Origin: Amyloporia xantha
Taxonomy: Eukaryota > Basidiomycota > Agaricomycetes > Polyporales > Adustoporiaceae
Direction of reading: 5' to 3'
Assembly: GCA_036971615.1 (NCBI GenBank)
Contig: JAYKKR010000005.1
Span: 1,116,001 to 1,180,000, forward strand
DNA length: 64,000 nt
Shown piece after piece: positions 12,377 through 23,976 of the stretch. The position numbers and the translations under genes were made by a program. The notes beneath the pieces were generated by a model. It saw only the letters and a list, made by a program, of their open reading frames with translations, was not told where the DNA came from and searched no databases. How positions within the stretch are numbered: the first letter of the stretch is position 1; every line of letters begins with the position of its first letter.

Positions 12377-13270
12377 ATGATGTGCTTCGTTCTCAGACAT
12401 GACGCGGTATGTCTGATGTGCAAGTTCGGCTCACATATCCGTGACAGTCTTAGTATTGTACGCTGCGCCCTTTGTCGTACCGGTAACTCTTCGTGCATTT
12501 CTACCGAGGTCGTTGGGAGCTTCCTCATGCATGCGGACGCCTTCCGTAAACACGCCGCGACCCTTCCAATTTACGACTTGCGCGGAACGGCGATTACCTC
12601 TTCCAATTCTGACGTTACATACACTGTTAGAACAGTGGCGCGACCATGTCGTGTCCATACACTGCGTTTACTACGCGCCGATCGCCAGCTCTTGTATGAG
12701 AGTATTCTTCTTGGTTCATCACCGGAATCCACCTCTTTCCTGTCGTATCGCCCAGGCGGTCATGATACCATACCTCCCATCTACATCGAATGCAGTCCCT
12801 CCACCACTGTCGTCGAGAATGGTGACTCGGTAAATGCAATGATCGTTCGTCCCTGGGCAAATTCCTGGGCTCCGAATGTACCAGTCGCTGGCCTCACCCT
12901 CAATGAGCAGACGATAAACTTCTTTATCGTCAGGGACTCTATGTCTTCACGTCGACTTTTCAACGACGCTGCCGGGATTTGGGAGCCAATTTTCTCCTAC
13001 ACGGACGGTGCTGTCGTGCAACAACTGAAAAGGAAGTTGGTCGACTTCGTTGCAGCACCTCCCACGGCCGCCGAGTTCACGAGGATCATGCATACACACT
13101 TTACGGATGATCCATGCGACTCGGACTTCGACAAATACTCCACCACTCGTTTCGTTATGTGTGCGTTTGGCTACTCGGAATTACAGGGTTTCGCACCAGT
13201 GACTGTGATTACGGACCAAGCGCCTTCGATTTTACACGTCTCTGGGCGTCCAGCGGTCGATACGTGGTGA
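12377..13270 (+). CDS. Uncharacterised 297-residue protein, single long frame
   Basis: Not recognised. The first in-frame ATG is at 12377 (ATGATG); the frame is open further upstream but without another ATG. It ends with the dipeptide TW and TGA at 13268-13270. The composition is balanced and coding-like: several Cys near the N-terminus, an aromatic and acidic middle, and the C-terminal segment HFTDDPCDSDFDKY. There is no signal peptide, membrane segment or known catalytic motif. An alternative frame overlaps at 12441-12833 but is shorter and Ser/Arg-rich. A 5' GTATGT donor near 12407 means the N-terminus could be spliced. The length and absence of stops make chance unlikely; function is unknown. 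Confidence 0.5.
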   Translation: MMCFVLRHDAVCLMCKFGSHIRDSLSIVRCALCRTGNSSCISTEVVGSFLMHADAFRKHAATLPIYDLRGTAITSSNSDVTYTVRTVARPCRVHTLRLLRADRQLLYESILLGSSPESTSFLSYRPGGHDTIPPIYIECSPSTTVVENGDSVNAMIVRPWANSWAPNVPVAGLTLNEQTINFFIVRDSMSSRRLFNDAAGIWEPIFSYTDGAVVQQLKRKLVDFVAAPPTAAEFTRIMHTHFTDDPCDSDFDKYSTTRFVMCAFGYSELQGFAPVTVITDQAPSILHVSGRPAVDTW

Positions 13271-13973
13271 AGGTACGTGTGCTACCGTTTCTTCCGTTCA
13301 AGCTCTGATCGTACTGGTGTTTACCGTCGTAGGCCACGCGGCGGAGGTAGAGAGTACTACCCATGTTGGAAGTATGATGCACCATGCCCAGAGCAAATCA
13401 GATTTGTTTGGATCTATATCGCGAGTAAACGGTCGATCAGAATCCATACCCGTGGAAGTATGTGAGCTGCGTTGTGTTCCACGACATCAGGGATGTTTGG
13501 AGTCGTACTGGGTGAGAAACCACATAAGGCATATTTTATTTAACGTATGACGTGACATATTCATCTATTCTGCCGCTTTACACCGAGAACAAATTGTAAT
13601 GGTTCAATCATTATTGAAGTCAGCACCGTGTTTTAAGTGGTGACGGAGTGAAGGCTTTTTACCGTCTGGTGGTGAACGTTTGTTCAAGGGTGGGTTCACA
13701 GTACTGTTTCAGTACCTCCTTCTATTCGACTTCAACACGATTTTTATTATACGTCTATCACACAATTCATATATAAATCCCCGCTCTTTGCGGCAACTGT
13801 TATTATAAGCCAGAGTACTACAACGGGGCGAACTACGGCGCGGCATGTCTATCAGGGCGGCGTGCGCGTGTGGGGCGATCATCAGCTCGATCTCTTCTCG
13901 CCGCCTTACCCCACCTTCGAGGTCAAATGAAAATATCAAACCTACCGACCTCCGTCTCCAAAAGGAGCATACA
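13271..13973. other. Intergenic; nothing supported
   Basis: Short frames only. A TTTAACG/TTTATT-rich patch near 13540-13640 may be the 3' flank of the gene ending at 13270. No motif was recognised. Confidence 0.4.
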
Positions 13974-14435
13974 CTACACGCGCCTGCTATGATCGCTATC
14001 AACACGCAGAAGAAGCTTCTTAGAGAGGTGGTGCACTAGAAGTGTGCTGCTGTCGTAAGTTGCATTGCCATTGTCATGTGCTAAAGATGAACTGAGGTCA
14101 TATGGCTTTACCACGAGAGCTATTTTCCCACATCGGCGTGCCACAGACATTTTTATCAGCTTCCTTTCACTGAATAGCGCGCTGTCATCCTCTGTGTGGA
14201 GGTCCGGTTGCAGTCGGGCGGCCCGTTCGAGCCGTCCTGATTTGACGGATGTTACAAGCAGAATGACAGCGTCATCATTCTAGGTCAACAATGCTACGGT
14301 AGCTAACTGGCTTAGCGCACCGCGGTCTCGACGTGTCTTTTACGTTATTGCGGCTATATCTTGTAGTCACGCAATAGGAACTGAGGATCGCACAGGCGTT
14401 GCTGCTCTTCGTAAGCTGTTCCTGATTCTTTCCAT
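13974..14435 (-). CDS. Possible uncharacterised minus-strand gene (fragment)
   Basis: A weak call. A plausible start (MERIRNSLRR) lies at 14435. After an unresolved junction, a frame is open from about 14284 down to a stop at 13974, reading like real protein (segments RAARLQPDL, KMSVARRCGKIALVVKP and VHHLSKKLLL). A possible GTGTAG donor sits just before that stop, so more exons may lie toward 13710, where another minus frame is open. No family was recognised. It could equally be an eroded remnant. Confidence 0.25.
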
Positions 14436-15129
14436 CTTAAATTTACACTCGTACGTAGGCCACACAGATACTACAGCAAGCTTGCACTAGGGTTAAGAAG
14501 CTGACGTGCTTATCATTAATGACTTGCGGGTGCGACCCATGCTATGATATGAACCTCTTTTGACGAATTCTGGTCGATTGGGTGTACCAGACAGACGTGT
14601 TTTACGGTGAGCGGTAATACCTTTGTCTTTGGCGTTTTTAGCAACTGAGCTAACGCAGACAATGTGTCATATATCAGCCGTGTTGTTCGGGAACCGCTAG
14701 TGGCTGAAGACGTCGGCACTTGGTGTCTATGCCATATAACATCATGCATATTTGCGTCTTGCTTACGGACCATATTTCTGTCATCGCACCCATGACCTCC
14801 TTATCATTTCGGATGATCAATGCTCGCGAGTGTTTGCGATGAAACACGATATTGTAAGTAGACCAGATAGGGTTTGATTGCTCGTATTGGATGGTACCAA
14901 TCAGGTACCGCTTTGCGTCCCTGTGTTATAGAGCTGATCCGTTGATGAAACTATAGCCGTTCTGTTGCGCATTCGCGTCGTCTTAACTGTATTCTTCATA
15001 GCGTACTCTTCACCTTTAACGATTAAGAGGACGTGAAGTGGGGGGTTCTTGAATCTACACCGTATGTGCAATTTATCTTGTCGCATGCAGTTACTGATGT
15101 GTAATTACCTGGCCGGTTCTATCGGTCAG
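14436..15129. other. Intergenic; nothing supported
   Basis: Two short minus-strand frames (14516-14773, 14901-15086) show no motif. This stretch should contain the promoter of the plus-strand F-box gene at 15130. I see no clear TATA box. Confidence 0.4.
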
Positions 15130-16195
15130 ATGAGCGTGGCAGATCTTCCCGTGGAACTATTAGACGTTGTTGCGTCTCTACTTCCCGTGGGCGATATGAA
15201 CGCCCTGATGCGTACCTGCCAACGCGTCTATGGCGTTATCGCTCCTTTGATGTACAAGCGGGTAGAGTTGACAAATTCGAACGCTACGCGCCGTGTGATG
15301 CTTCTCTTGGCGCCCTTCCGGTCCCAATCGCATACTGAAGAACGACGTTCCTACATCCCATTCATCCACCATTTCTCCTATATATCTGTCGACCCCGATG
15401 AGGACTATCGGCTTGCAAGTTTGATAATCAAAATTCTACATCACGCTGTGGCCTTGACGAGCCTGCAGCTCAGCACTCACTCGGAATCTTATGGGGCGCT
15501 CGCTCTCGCATTCTCCAGAACACTGTTACGGCGTCGCCAAGTATCCCCATGCACAACGCCTGATCTCTGTATTGCCACTCTTCCCGCTCTGAAAGACATA
15601 CACATATCTGAATTCGCCCTCCTGCGACATATCGTGGATTTTCGGCCAATCAGGTCGGTAGAATACCTCGTTATGCACAAGACGACGGTTGCCCTCAACC
15701 GTACATTGGAATTATTGGGACAACGGCGATTGTCACATCATCTGGTTGCGTTGTCTATACGTGTCGGTGAGCAAGTGTCCATAACCGACGCTGTGAATAT
15801 GGTCGCGCTATACACACCGCGGCTTACGCACCTATCCGTCCTATATTCGGGACAAGATGTTGTACTTGACACTGTGGTATGCAATGTGCCTCTCATTCTT
15901 TGTACTGCACTTTATTTACAGGAATTATCATTAGCTCGCATTGAACCGCATGGTCGAACACGATCATTGGCTTCCCCGATTACGGAGCTTCTTTTTATTC
16001 CATGACAGCGTGCCCGGTATCAGTCATGATACTTTGCATACATTTGAGGCAGTGGAGATGATCAGCGCGTCGAGAGAGCGCATGAGGAGGGTTGTAATAT
16101 TCGGCCGCGGGTTCCAGAGAGTAGACGGAGAGTCACCTTGGATAGAAGTTGATAAACTACAGGTCATTCAGAGCGAATCGCAACTTAGAATATGA
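15130..16195 (+). CDS. F-box protein A
   Basis: F-box proteins recruit substrates to SCF ubiquitin ligases through Skp1. The start MSVADLPVEL at 15130 opens a classical F-box of about 45 residues (LPVELLDVVASLLPVGDMNALMRTC-type spacing, then a VYGVIAPLMY ending). The downstream part is a leucine-patterned fold of irregular LRR type (for example TSLQLS, LPALKDIHI, YLVMHK, THLSVL). Exon 1 ends at 15876 and a 58-nt intron (GTATGC...CATTAG) leads to exon 2 at 15935. The alternative acceptor at 15921 would truncate the protein after 27 residues, so the later one is preferred: it continues into LNRMVEHDHWLPRLRSF and ends at 16195. The total is about 335 residues, intact. The substrate is unknown. 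Confidence 0.75.
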
Positions 16196-16593
16196 AGTTT
16201 CTGTATCGTCGCTTCCTCATTGTGTTGTATACTTACATGTGGTACAATGATTATCGCCCTGTCGGTGTGCTTTGCTTGGGTATCCCGTCAAATATGTTAC
16301 GCAGGTGGGCAGGTATAATGGAGACTTTGGTTTGACAGCAGTCTGATTTTTGTACGACCACTAAGTCGGGACATGCGGCCTGTATTATTCCCGTGTGGTA
16401 TTACCCCCATTTGAATTCACTTTTCGCGACTATTACATAAGAGCAGGCAGGAATAGTATCACTTGCTTGGCGATTTGATGGCGAACTGCGAACTGTGACA
16501 AGATAACTTCACTGCGATTCCAATCCGTGCAGCATTGCCTGAACATGTATTAGAAGGACGTTGTGTACAGACGGAGACGATTTCCGCTGTATC
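16196..16593. other. Convergent intergenic spacer
   Basis: It lies between two genes that end toward each other. It is AT-moderate with no motif recognised, and probably carries both 3' UTRs. Confidence 0.5.
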
Positions 16594-18591
16594 CTATCTA
16601 GCCTTTATATCGACATGCTCTATTGACAACCAATACTCTAACTCGTCTCCAACCAGCATGACCAGTGGGACTGGTTCGCCCCGTTCACACCCACTCCAAG
16701 TCAATGTGCCTTTTACCACCGTCGCGCTAGATTGATTTCCTTCTGGTCTCTCCACAGACCACGTCCACTGTACACCGACCTTCGCCTCAAACAAACCAAT
16801 GGGGTGCCAATCAATCTCCTGAAGAGATGGACAACTCCTCGCGAGACGGGCCATGAGTCGTTCAACGCGAGAATAATTACGAATTTCCCAAGCCTTCATA
16901 ATCACGTGTGGGTCTGAGTGTAATTCTTCATGGCTAGGACGACATGTGATCGGTAAGATTGCACAGATGGTTTCTTCCGCTTTGATTGTATATTCCTGAC
17001 CAAAGTATTCGGCTATTCGGTCCATCGTCAGCGGCTCTGCTACTCTTGCTGCACCCCGTTGAAGAGAGCCGTCGTAGGCATCATCTTCTGTATCGTCCTG
17101 GTCCCAAACCGGCTCGGCAGGGGGTAATGCGTCATCCAATAGATCAAACGCTCCCAGTGACGCGTTCGCTGTCTTCGACGAATCCTCGTCCCATTTCCAA
17201 CTGATTGGAATGTCCCAGCTGAGCGCAAGCTTACGCAGTTTGCGTAGTTTCTGAAGCTTATTACTCAACTCGGTCTGTACAATCCGTCATTGCCACACAT
17301 GTAGAGAACCGATCTATTGACGTACTCACCATAATTGACGCGAAAGTTCCATCAGTGGACTGTATTGCTGTTGCGATGCGAATTTGTTCTACCATAGGGA
17401 AATATTCTGTTAACGCGATGATATCGTGTATGTTCGGCTGCCATGTGGAAACATCATTCCAAGGCACGCACTCCAGCAGTGGAAGAGCCACGGCAGTCGC
17501 TATGAACCTGGTAGAGTTTTGTTTCGATGCAGAGACTACTGCCTGGTCGAGAAGTATTCGACTAAACGCAAATGCGCGCCTTGATACGAAGGACCCCAAG
17601 AATGTTCGGGAGACCGAATTCGCGTGGAAGGGGTAGTCGTAATAACCGCTATTTTCTGAAGCGTTGCTGCCTAATTGATAGCCAGTCGGTGTGACCACGG
17701 GACATGAATCCTCCCAAGTTCCGCTCCCATCAATGAGTTTCATGAGATTTTCGATACTGAGGCGGACATTGGGAGCGAAGCAGATGTTAACTTCTCGCAA
17801 TGATGAATGTTTATGAATGAACGAGTACATCCAACGCACGTTCCGCATTGCCTTTTGAACGTTTAAAGTCCGCAGGTTAGGAAAGACTAGGGCCGCTACG
17901 TGATTGTCCCACCACCTACTACGTCCTCGTTCATAGACGGCAAGTGCAACCAGGCTAACGTGTGTTGTCGGTTTCATAGTTATCGGTTCAATGTATGGAA
18001 AACGTCGCGGCCGGGTGTGGAGGTAAAGCCGTAACGTTCTCAATACAGGCCAAGCGTGTATTTGTGGGAAGGGTGATGTAGAACGCCACACAACACAGAG
18101 ATGGCGCAAATTGGTGCATGTTTCAAGCGGAGAAAGTTCCAAGGGGGAGCATACGCCGTGAAAACAAGTGAAAGATGTCAAGTTGACGAAGGAGTGTATC
18201 GATGTGCGGCAGCGCAACGGGAAGCTCGGGTTACGTGCTCGTGCCATATTTGCTCCGTACAATCCGATACGTACGGTTCTGCGAATGCATAGTTGATCAG
18301 TATCAGGTAATATGCAGTAATCACGATGATTTCTGACTTCACATCATACGGCGTATAACTTCCCGCTCCCCTATATGACCGAACGACTTCGTTCAAAGCC
18401 CTTACCGAGTGTACAACGAGGTGACGTTGGAGATGGACCATGGCGATCGTTCGAAGATACCGATTCACTTGTGATAACGTCACGATTAATTTGTGCCTTC
18501 CAATGGATCGGTCCGTGTCGTGTTCTTGATTCACGATTTCTATGAACACGTCGTACGGAATAAAGCTGAAAGTTGATCGTGTAACGCTCAT
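16594..18591 (-). CDS. F-box/LRR-like protein B
   Basis: The start at 18591 (MSVTRSTFSFIPYDVFIEIV) gives an F-box-like N-terminus. After an intron the body is a leucine-patterned repeat fold (for example TCTNLRHLCVVW, WPVLRTLRLYL, VFPNLRTLNVQ, SSLREVNICF). A second intron of about 60 nt (donor GTGAGTACG after the FASIM block, acceptor CCGAG) joins the last exon, beginning LSNKLQKLRKLRKLALSWDIP; that exon holds an acidic patch (DQDDTEDD) and ends at 16594. Its block order matches the plus-strand gene at 26034-27991: TLRLYL/TIRLRL, FASIMVS/FVDFMVG, LALSWDI/LTLSWEY and a final block with FVMLVG or LVMLVGDELE. The two genes are therefore paralogues in opposite orientation. The target is unknown. 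Confidence 0.7.
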
Positions 18592-19372
18592 CTTTTGCAG
18601 TAGTGCGTGGTCGGTAGGTTCCTCAGCGAAGTCGGTTGAGCTTCAATATATAGTCTCATCTTGACCATGTACGACGCGACAAATCTGGGAAACGTGTAGG
18701 ATTAGGCGGTGTATATAGCAATGCTATAGTAGAGTAACGCAGCATAGCAGTATGTAGCGCCAACGAGGTTTCCAAAAAGCCGGGTATCATGACATATCTT
18801 CAATTACGTTAACGCACGTGCCAATTTGCAACAATCGCTCACGCCGCTGGTAACCGCCATAACCATGTACTCGTCGTCGTCCTAGACATTGTGCGCTGCC
18901 TTTTGTAAGCTTGTTCTCACTGCAAGAGTTACTGGCGTGTATTACTAAATATGAAGTACGTAACACGTCGACTGATACTGCACATACATTCAGTACAATG
19001 CAGAGGCCCTGTCGTCCAACAATAGCAGCGACATGTGCATCTTTTTAACTCGAACGGCCGAGGTGATATAAAATGGTCCTCTTGAAGAGATTTTACTGGA
19101 CGAGACTGTATTTCAGTGCGTCCTGTATCTTTTATCAAAGGTTTCCGGTACGACAACTGTTTGTTCGATCTCTACGCGTAGTAGGTACACATTTAATCGC
19201 TGATGGGACAATATTACGATGCCCACAGACGATGACCGTCTCACAACGCCTTCCTGCCTCTACGGTACCCGGTCACTTAGGGTGTGGCGGCACGTACGCC
19301 TCTCGGTATCGTTACCTGGCGGGAGATTTAGTATTGCATCAATGTAAGTAACATGTTCCTGTTTTCTTTCAG
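18592..19372. other. Divergent intergenic region, possible 5' exon of kinase
   Basis: It separates the minus-strand F-box gene from the plus-strand kinase. A plus frame at 19073-19351 is open and ends at a GTAAGT donor (19347), so it may contain N-terminal kinase exons, but I could not phase it with the exon at 19373. Confidence 0.35.
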
Positions 19373-20851
19373 CATCCCTTCCCTGCGGGTACCTACCCCT
19401 TTCATGATGGTGTCCGGTTCGATGTCACATTTGCATTTTACATAGTCGGCATGGCATATGTCGATATGACATTATGAGTCAGACCGCAATCCCCGTGATG
19501 TAGAATAGTTAACCAATTTATAGACACCGGTCTTACTGTACTTGGCACTGGCTCGTCTGCTACAGTGCTGGCTGCCGCGGATAACAAATCGGGGTTGTCG
19601 TCGCGATAAAGATCCTGCATAAGGATCCTAGTTACGACGACTGGTATGACCACGAGGCAAACATCTTCTGCATGCTCGCAGATACTGGCCACAAAGCTCT
19701 ACGGTGCGTGGATCTTTTTACCGTGAAGATGGCTTGTAATCAATATCGGCTGACCCTTTGAACGATCAAGACTCTTTCTTACTATCCTAAATAGTGGCAT
19801 GCATATCGGTTTCCATTGTCTGGTGTTCGACCGCATGGCTGCGGACTTGGAATTTGTACTGCATGGCGGAACCGTACCTCGGATTACTCGCCTACAGCTG
19901 CTGAAAATCGCAGTTCAACTTATGGAGGGTTTCCAATGTAAGTGTTTTCTTTTTTCTCTCGTATTCTGTCTTACTTATTGTGCGGGCAGTTTTGCATTCA
20001 CAGTGTGTTGTGCATGCGGATGTTAAACCAGACAACATAATGTTCGTATCAATCGACACTGTAGTCGTCAAGTAAGCTGCATTCTTGTGTCAGATATAGT
20101 GCGCGTAGTGACCTTAGTTGTATTTCCTATATCGCGACTACGCAGCCACGTACTCCAGCTAGAAAACGTCGATATACGAATTATAGACTTGGGTGGTGCT
20201 GTCATATTACATGGCGATGGACACGGGCGTGTAGGTGCTGATGGTTATAGAGCGCCTGAGGTTTCGTTCGGTGAGCGAGCACGCCGTTCGAAAGAACGCA
20301 GCAGTCCTCAACTGTCGCGCCAGGCCTGTCGTGGAATACCGCGGTTGATTCGTTCGGGGTAGGCTGTATCCTAACCGAAATATACACTGGCCGTCCGCTC
20401 TTTGCCTACTCGGAAGATGATTGCGACAGACTAATCCTTCTCGAACGCGTCCTCGGTCCCTTCCCGTTGCAATACGCTAAAATGGTCGAAAACCTGATAC
20501 CAGGAACATTTAGATTGGGTCGGAGCGCAAAACTTATCGCCTCTGTTAAAAGAACGTCATTTGAAGCATCATTTCTCGATGATGATCATGCATCGGCCTC
20601 CTTAAGTCGGTCATCCCCCTTCACGTGCGTGCCTATTTTCTTTATTTTCGACAATCGGACTAAGAAACACCGTGAAGATTATTCTCGACGATCACGACTT
20701 GTACGATTTATGCCGTAGCCTTCTTTTGCTAGATCCATTACAACGTGCGTCCATGACAGAGGCCTTGCAGCATTCATGTTTTGCGCAGATCGTGCTGAGC
20801 GACGTAGTCCGTGTGGGAACTGAGTGTCAGAGAGATATTCTCATTACGTAG
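19373..20851 (+). pseudogene. LAMMER/SRPK-like protein kinase, probable frameshift in the N-lobe
   Basis: The exon chain gives a CMGC kinase domain: glycine loop LGTGSSATV, VAIK lysine, a DRMAADLEFVL hinge, catalytic loop HADVKPDN (Arg of HRD is Ala; Asp, Lys and Asn are kept), DLG in place of DFG, GYRAPE, VDSFGVGCILTEIYTG, and ERVLGPFP, a motif typical of LAMMER/CLK kinases. The stop is at 20849-20851. One problem is directly visible: the glycine-loop exon (from about 19523) stays in frame only to GGGTTG near 19594, while VAIK is in the next frame. No intron of usable size lies between, so one base seems missing. Without it the gene would look active. The N-terminus is unresolved and GT..AG introns elsewhere are regular. 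A sequencing error or a short divergent loop is the alternative. Confidence 0.55.
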
Positions 20852-21589
20852 TATGTAAGTGATACGACACTTCGCCCGTTCATGGTACTTTTATGTGAGA
20901 AAATAAAACCCTCCAGTCGTATAGGATAATGGCATTATTATGGCGTATAAAGTGTTACAACACTAAATGGTAATCTTCGACATACCAGACGGGAATGGCA
21001 CGCCGTAACATGCAGTATGATACACCCAGTGCTCCAAAGTAAGATGACCCCTCAAGTAAGACCGTACTAGTGGCATTTGCAGGTACTATTCCATACCTCC
21101 ATAATCAGGTTCACGTATGTACTAACGCAGCAGATGACGATGCCGCGATTATGACACTTGCGATAACATAAAGTGCAGCTGATAAACTGTCGTGACATGC
21201 GATACTGACTATATCGTATGGGCATGACTCATGCCGACTGCGTTTCTCCAGGTGAGAATGAGTCCGTATATTTGTTCGTATGTGTGTATTGGAACAAAAT
21301 AGCCCTGTAACAGAGTAAGTGCATTTCAACGAGATGAGAGTGCACATCTACCATGCTTATGAGGTATAAGAACATTTGGGTCACAGCATGAGACTCGCGT
21401 ACTAAGCATCATTAGGTATACACAGACCGCAAAATTCATTCTCTCGTGGTGTTACTCCCATAAATTTAGTGTGTCATGTCCCTGAACTCAGCCACGCGGC
21501 GTCGCTAATGACTTTGTAAGTACTGTGGTTGTCATTAGGTGGCCCATACATCGCGTTCACAACCGGCTGTGCTTCATCAAAAACTATCT
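20852..21589. other. Intergenic; nothing supported
   Basis: Short frames only, including one at 21111-21347 minus with no motif. The first 100 bases probably include the kinase 3' UTR (an AATAAA at about 20902). Confidence 0.4.
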
Positions 21590-22081
21590 TAGCGCGTAAA
21601 ACCAGCAATAGTGACGCATATTACCCTCGATTACATTCACACATGTTATGCGCGGTTTCCTACGATCGTTCCAGTGGCCAGCCGTCCTTAAATGCGGAGA
21701 AGAATGCGGATGTGAGTACCTCTGTCCAATCGGCACCGTTATTCCTAATATCGCGTCTGCTGCAGCCTCCAGTTATTCCATTGACACCAAGGACTTTGGT
21801 CGTTCGGCAACATACAAAGGCCGAACTCGTCGTTCAATACACCAAAATTCTGGTGCGCAATACGTCGTCTGACCTCTTGATTGTATCGCTTACTGTATGT
21901 TTTCTTTCAGTACTTTCGTCAGCACACCTTGAACCTCGACACTTGGGCAACCGTCAAATCCGACCCTTTGGTTCAATTGCTGCGATACTTATCATTTATC
22001 CGCTACGTACACGAAGAGGATCAGCTTCGCGGGTCGAGAACCGTGCATATTATTTTGGTGGCAGTACGTAAAGAGTTTTGA
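21590..22081 (+). CDS. Possible uncharacterised protein, C-terminal exons
   Basis: Not recognised. Frames chain through plausible splice sites: an exon with QPPVIPLTPRTLVVR and ELVVQYTKIL to a GTGCGC donor near 21855, an intron with a TTCTTTCAG acceptor near 21911, then an exon starting YFRQHTLNLDTW and ending VAVRKEF at 22081. The last 55 residues look like a folded helical segment (DPLVQLLRYLSFIRYV). The start is not found and the upstream frame around 21529 lacks an ATG. Confidence 0.3.
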
Positions 22082-22914
22082 TCATCCGCTAAGGGCTACA
22101 ACGGAAAACTTGGATGTCCATCTTCGACTAAGACTGAAAGGTAACGCGCACGTATAAGTGCACATCCATATTTGAACCATAGAACAGTCTGAGTTATAGG
22201 CTTCCGGATTTTGTATGTAACCTTACACCATTATGCCGAGAAGATGAAAGCGAATATTGTCTTTCGCGGTACTACCGGTTAATAAGAAGAAACATCCTAA
22301 ATAAACAAATTCCGATATATGTTAACATACAGGGCGAGCAGAATACTATGCGTGCACCACTCTGTCCCAACTGCGTTCCCAACTCATGGTCAACTTTACA
22401 ACCTCCCCTTGCGAAGGTGAAGATGGGTCAGCACATTGTCCTTAAAGAGTTTGACCGTTACGGTCGCCTTTTTAATGAAGTCCATGCAACAGTGGCTGGC
22501 ATTGTGGGATGGATAGGGCTTGGATTCAATTTGTGGTGAAACAGGAGGTGTACCATGAACTCCTCTATCTCTATGTGCCGTGGGAGTGGTGTGAGGTGCC
22601 ACGATTGGTTCGCTGGTTTAGTCGGTGGGCGCAGTGGAGTGTCCTCGAAGTAATACCACGTCGACCACGTTCCAGTGTCTCTTCTGCATGAAAAATTGTT
22701 GCAGGAATTGACAAGCCAGTGGAGGGAGATGGGTTATGGCGGCACGAACATTGCTTCATCCACTCGGGCTGGGGGTGAGTGGGAGGAGACGGAGTGCATC
22801 ATGTGACATGAAGTATGTCGGAAGAAGTAGGAGGTTCAGGCAGCAGGAGACGGAGATTGACTGGAAGAGAGAAGAAATGGACGGTTCGCAAACATTCTCA
22901 CTGTCTACGTAGCC
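22082..22914. other. Intergenic; nothing supported
   Basis: Short frames only. The stretch 22680-22880 is purine-rich (many GGAG/GAAG steps), as is the larger island at 24 kb, but I see no repeat unit. Confidence 0.4.
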
Positions 22915-23524
22915 ATGTCGATCGTTGTTGAACTACTACCACTGGTCACTTAATCGTTGTTCCTTCTTAGACCGCATCAACTTCGTTAACGTATCTCTTA
23001 TCCAATCTGTGTGCTTCTGTCTTTCGTCGCATTGCGTCTGGGTAATAGTGAGCTCAGACGTCCAGCCGCTGCTGCCCAACGACGGCCTCAAACAAATTCT
23101 ATTCCTGTTCTTTTCTATGCAGATCCGGAAACATAATTCAACAGTAGAGATGCTGCATAATGCTATTCTATTGCGAGCATTGTGGCGTCAGCATGAGAAA
23201 GCAACCAATGATGTCGTAAACTTACCGAAGGGCAAACAAGGTCAGATCGAGAGAGCAGTGTCTAACACTCTCCCGCCGACTCGATTTTTTCCTGCTCGCT
23301 GGAAGAGGTTTATTCCCTTTTCTCTGAATTTCGCTGCCAAGTGGCTGGCACGTATTCCTGCTCCAACGACGAAGGCAGGTATTGCTGTCGTCTTGTCGGT
23401 CATGCATAACAGGAGCATGCCTCTGCTTTTCGACCGCGCAGATTGGTCTTATATAATCAACATGTTCGACGCCACTTATACAGACCAGCAAATATATTAT
23501 AACAATAGATATATACATGTGTAG
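22915..23524 (+). CDS. Possible uncharacterised protein
   Basis: Not recognised. An ATG at 22915 (MSIVVELLPL) is followed by possible small introns (GTCACT...CTTAG; GTAATA...TATGCAG). The last exon, from about 23121, begins IRKHNSTVEMLHNAILL and ends at 23524. The C-terminal 130 residues are basic and helical with aromatic patches (FFPARWKRFIPF). There is no known motif. The N-terminal splicing is a guess. Confidence 0.3.
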
Positions 23525-23976
23525 TATCCGTGGACCGATTGCTACTTGGTGGTTGGAAGTCGCGGTGGTTCTCTTAGAAGAAGAGACTGGTTAGCTCTGC
23601 AAAACCCCACACACTCGCGGTACATTCGCCGTTTGACAAGCTATCGTGTGAAGTGACTGTTGACGGTAGAGCGCGTCACAAATCGTGCGGTCATCCTGGA
23701 TATAATCAATGAACATCATTTGCTCCTGATTTGATATAAGATTCTGGACGAGTCGCCGTGATTTGTCCATTCAAGTTGGATGTCTGCGAGATATCGTACG
23801 TTACCATGATTTGTCATCTACCATGGTGCTTACCGACATTGGCTTACTGTATCATCGTACGTCATATGGTATTACACTGCGTATGACACGCTAGCGCTGT
23901 CTATGACACGTCGTCTTGCCATGCTCTCGCGTTCAATGTTCTCCGGTGGTGCTGTTCTCTCGTCTATGGATATCAT

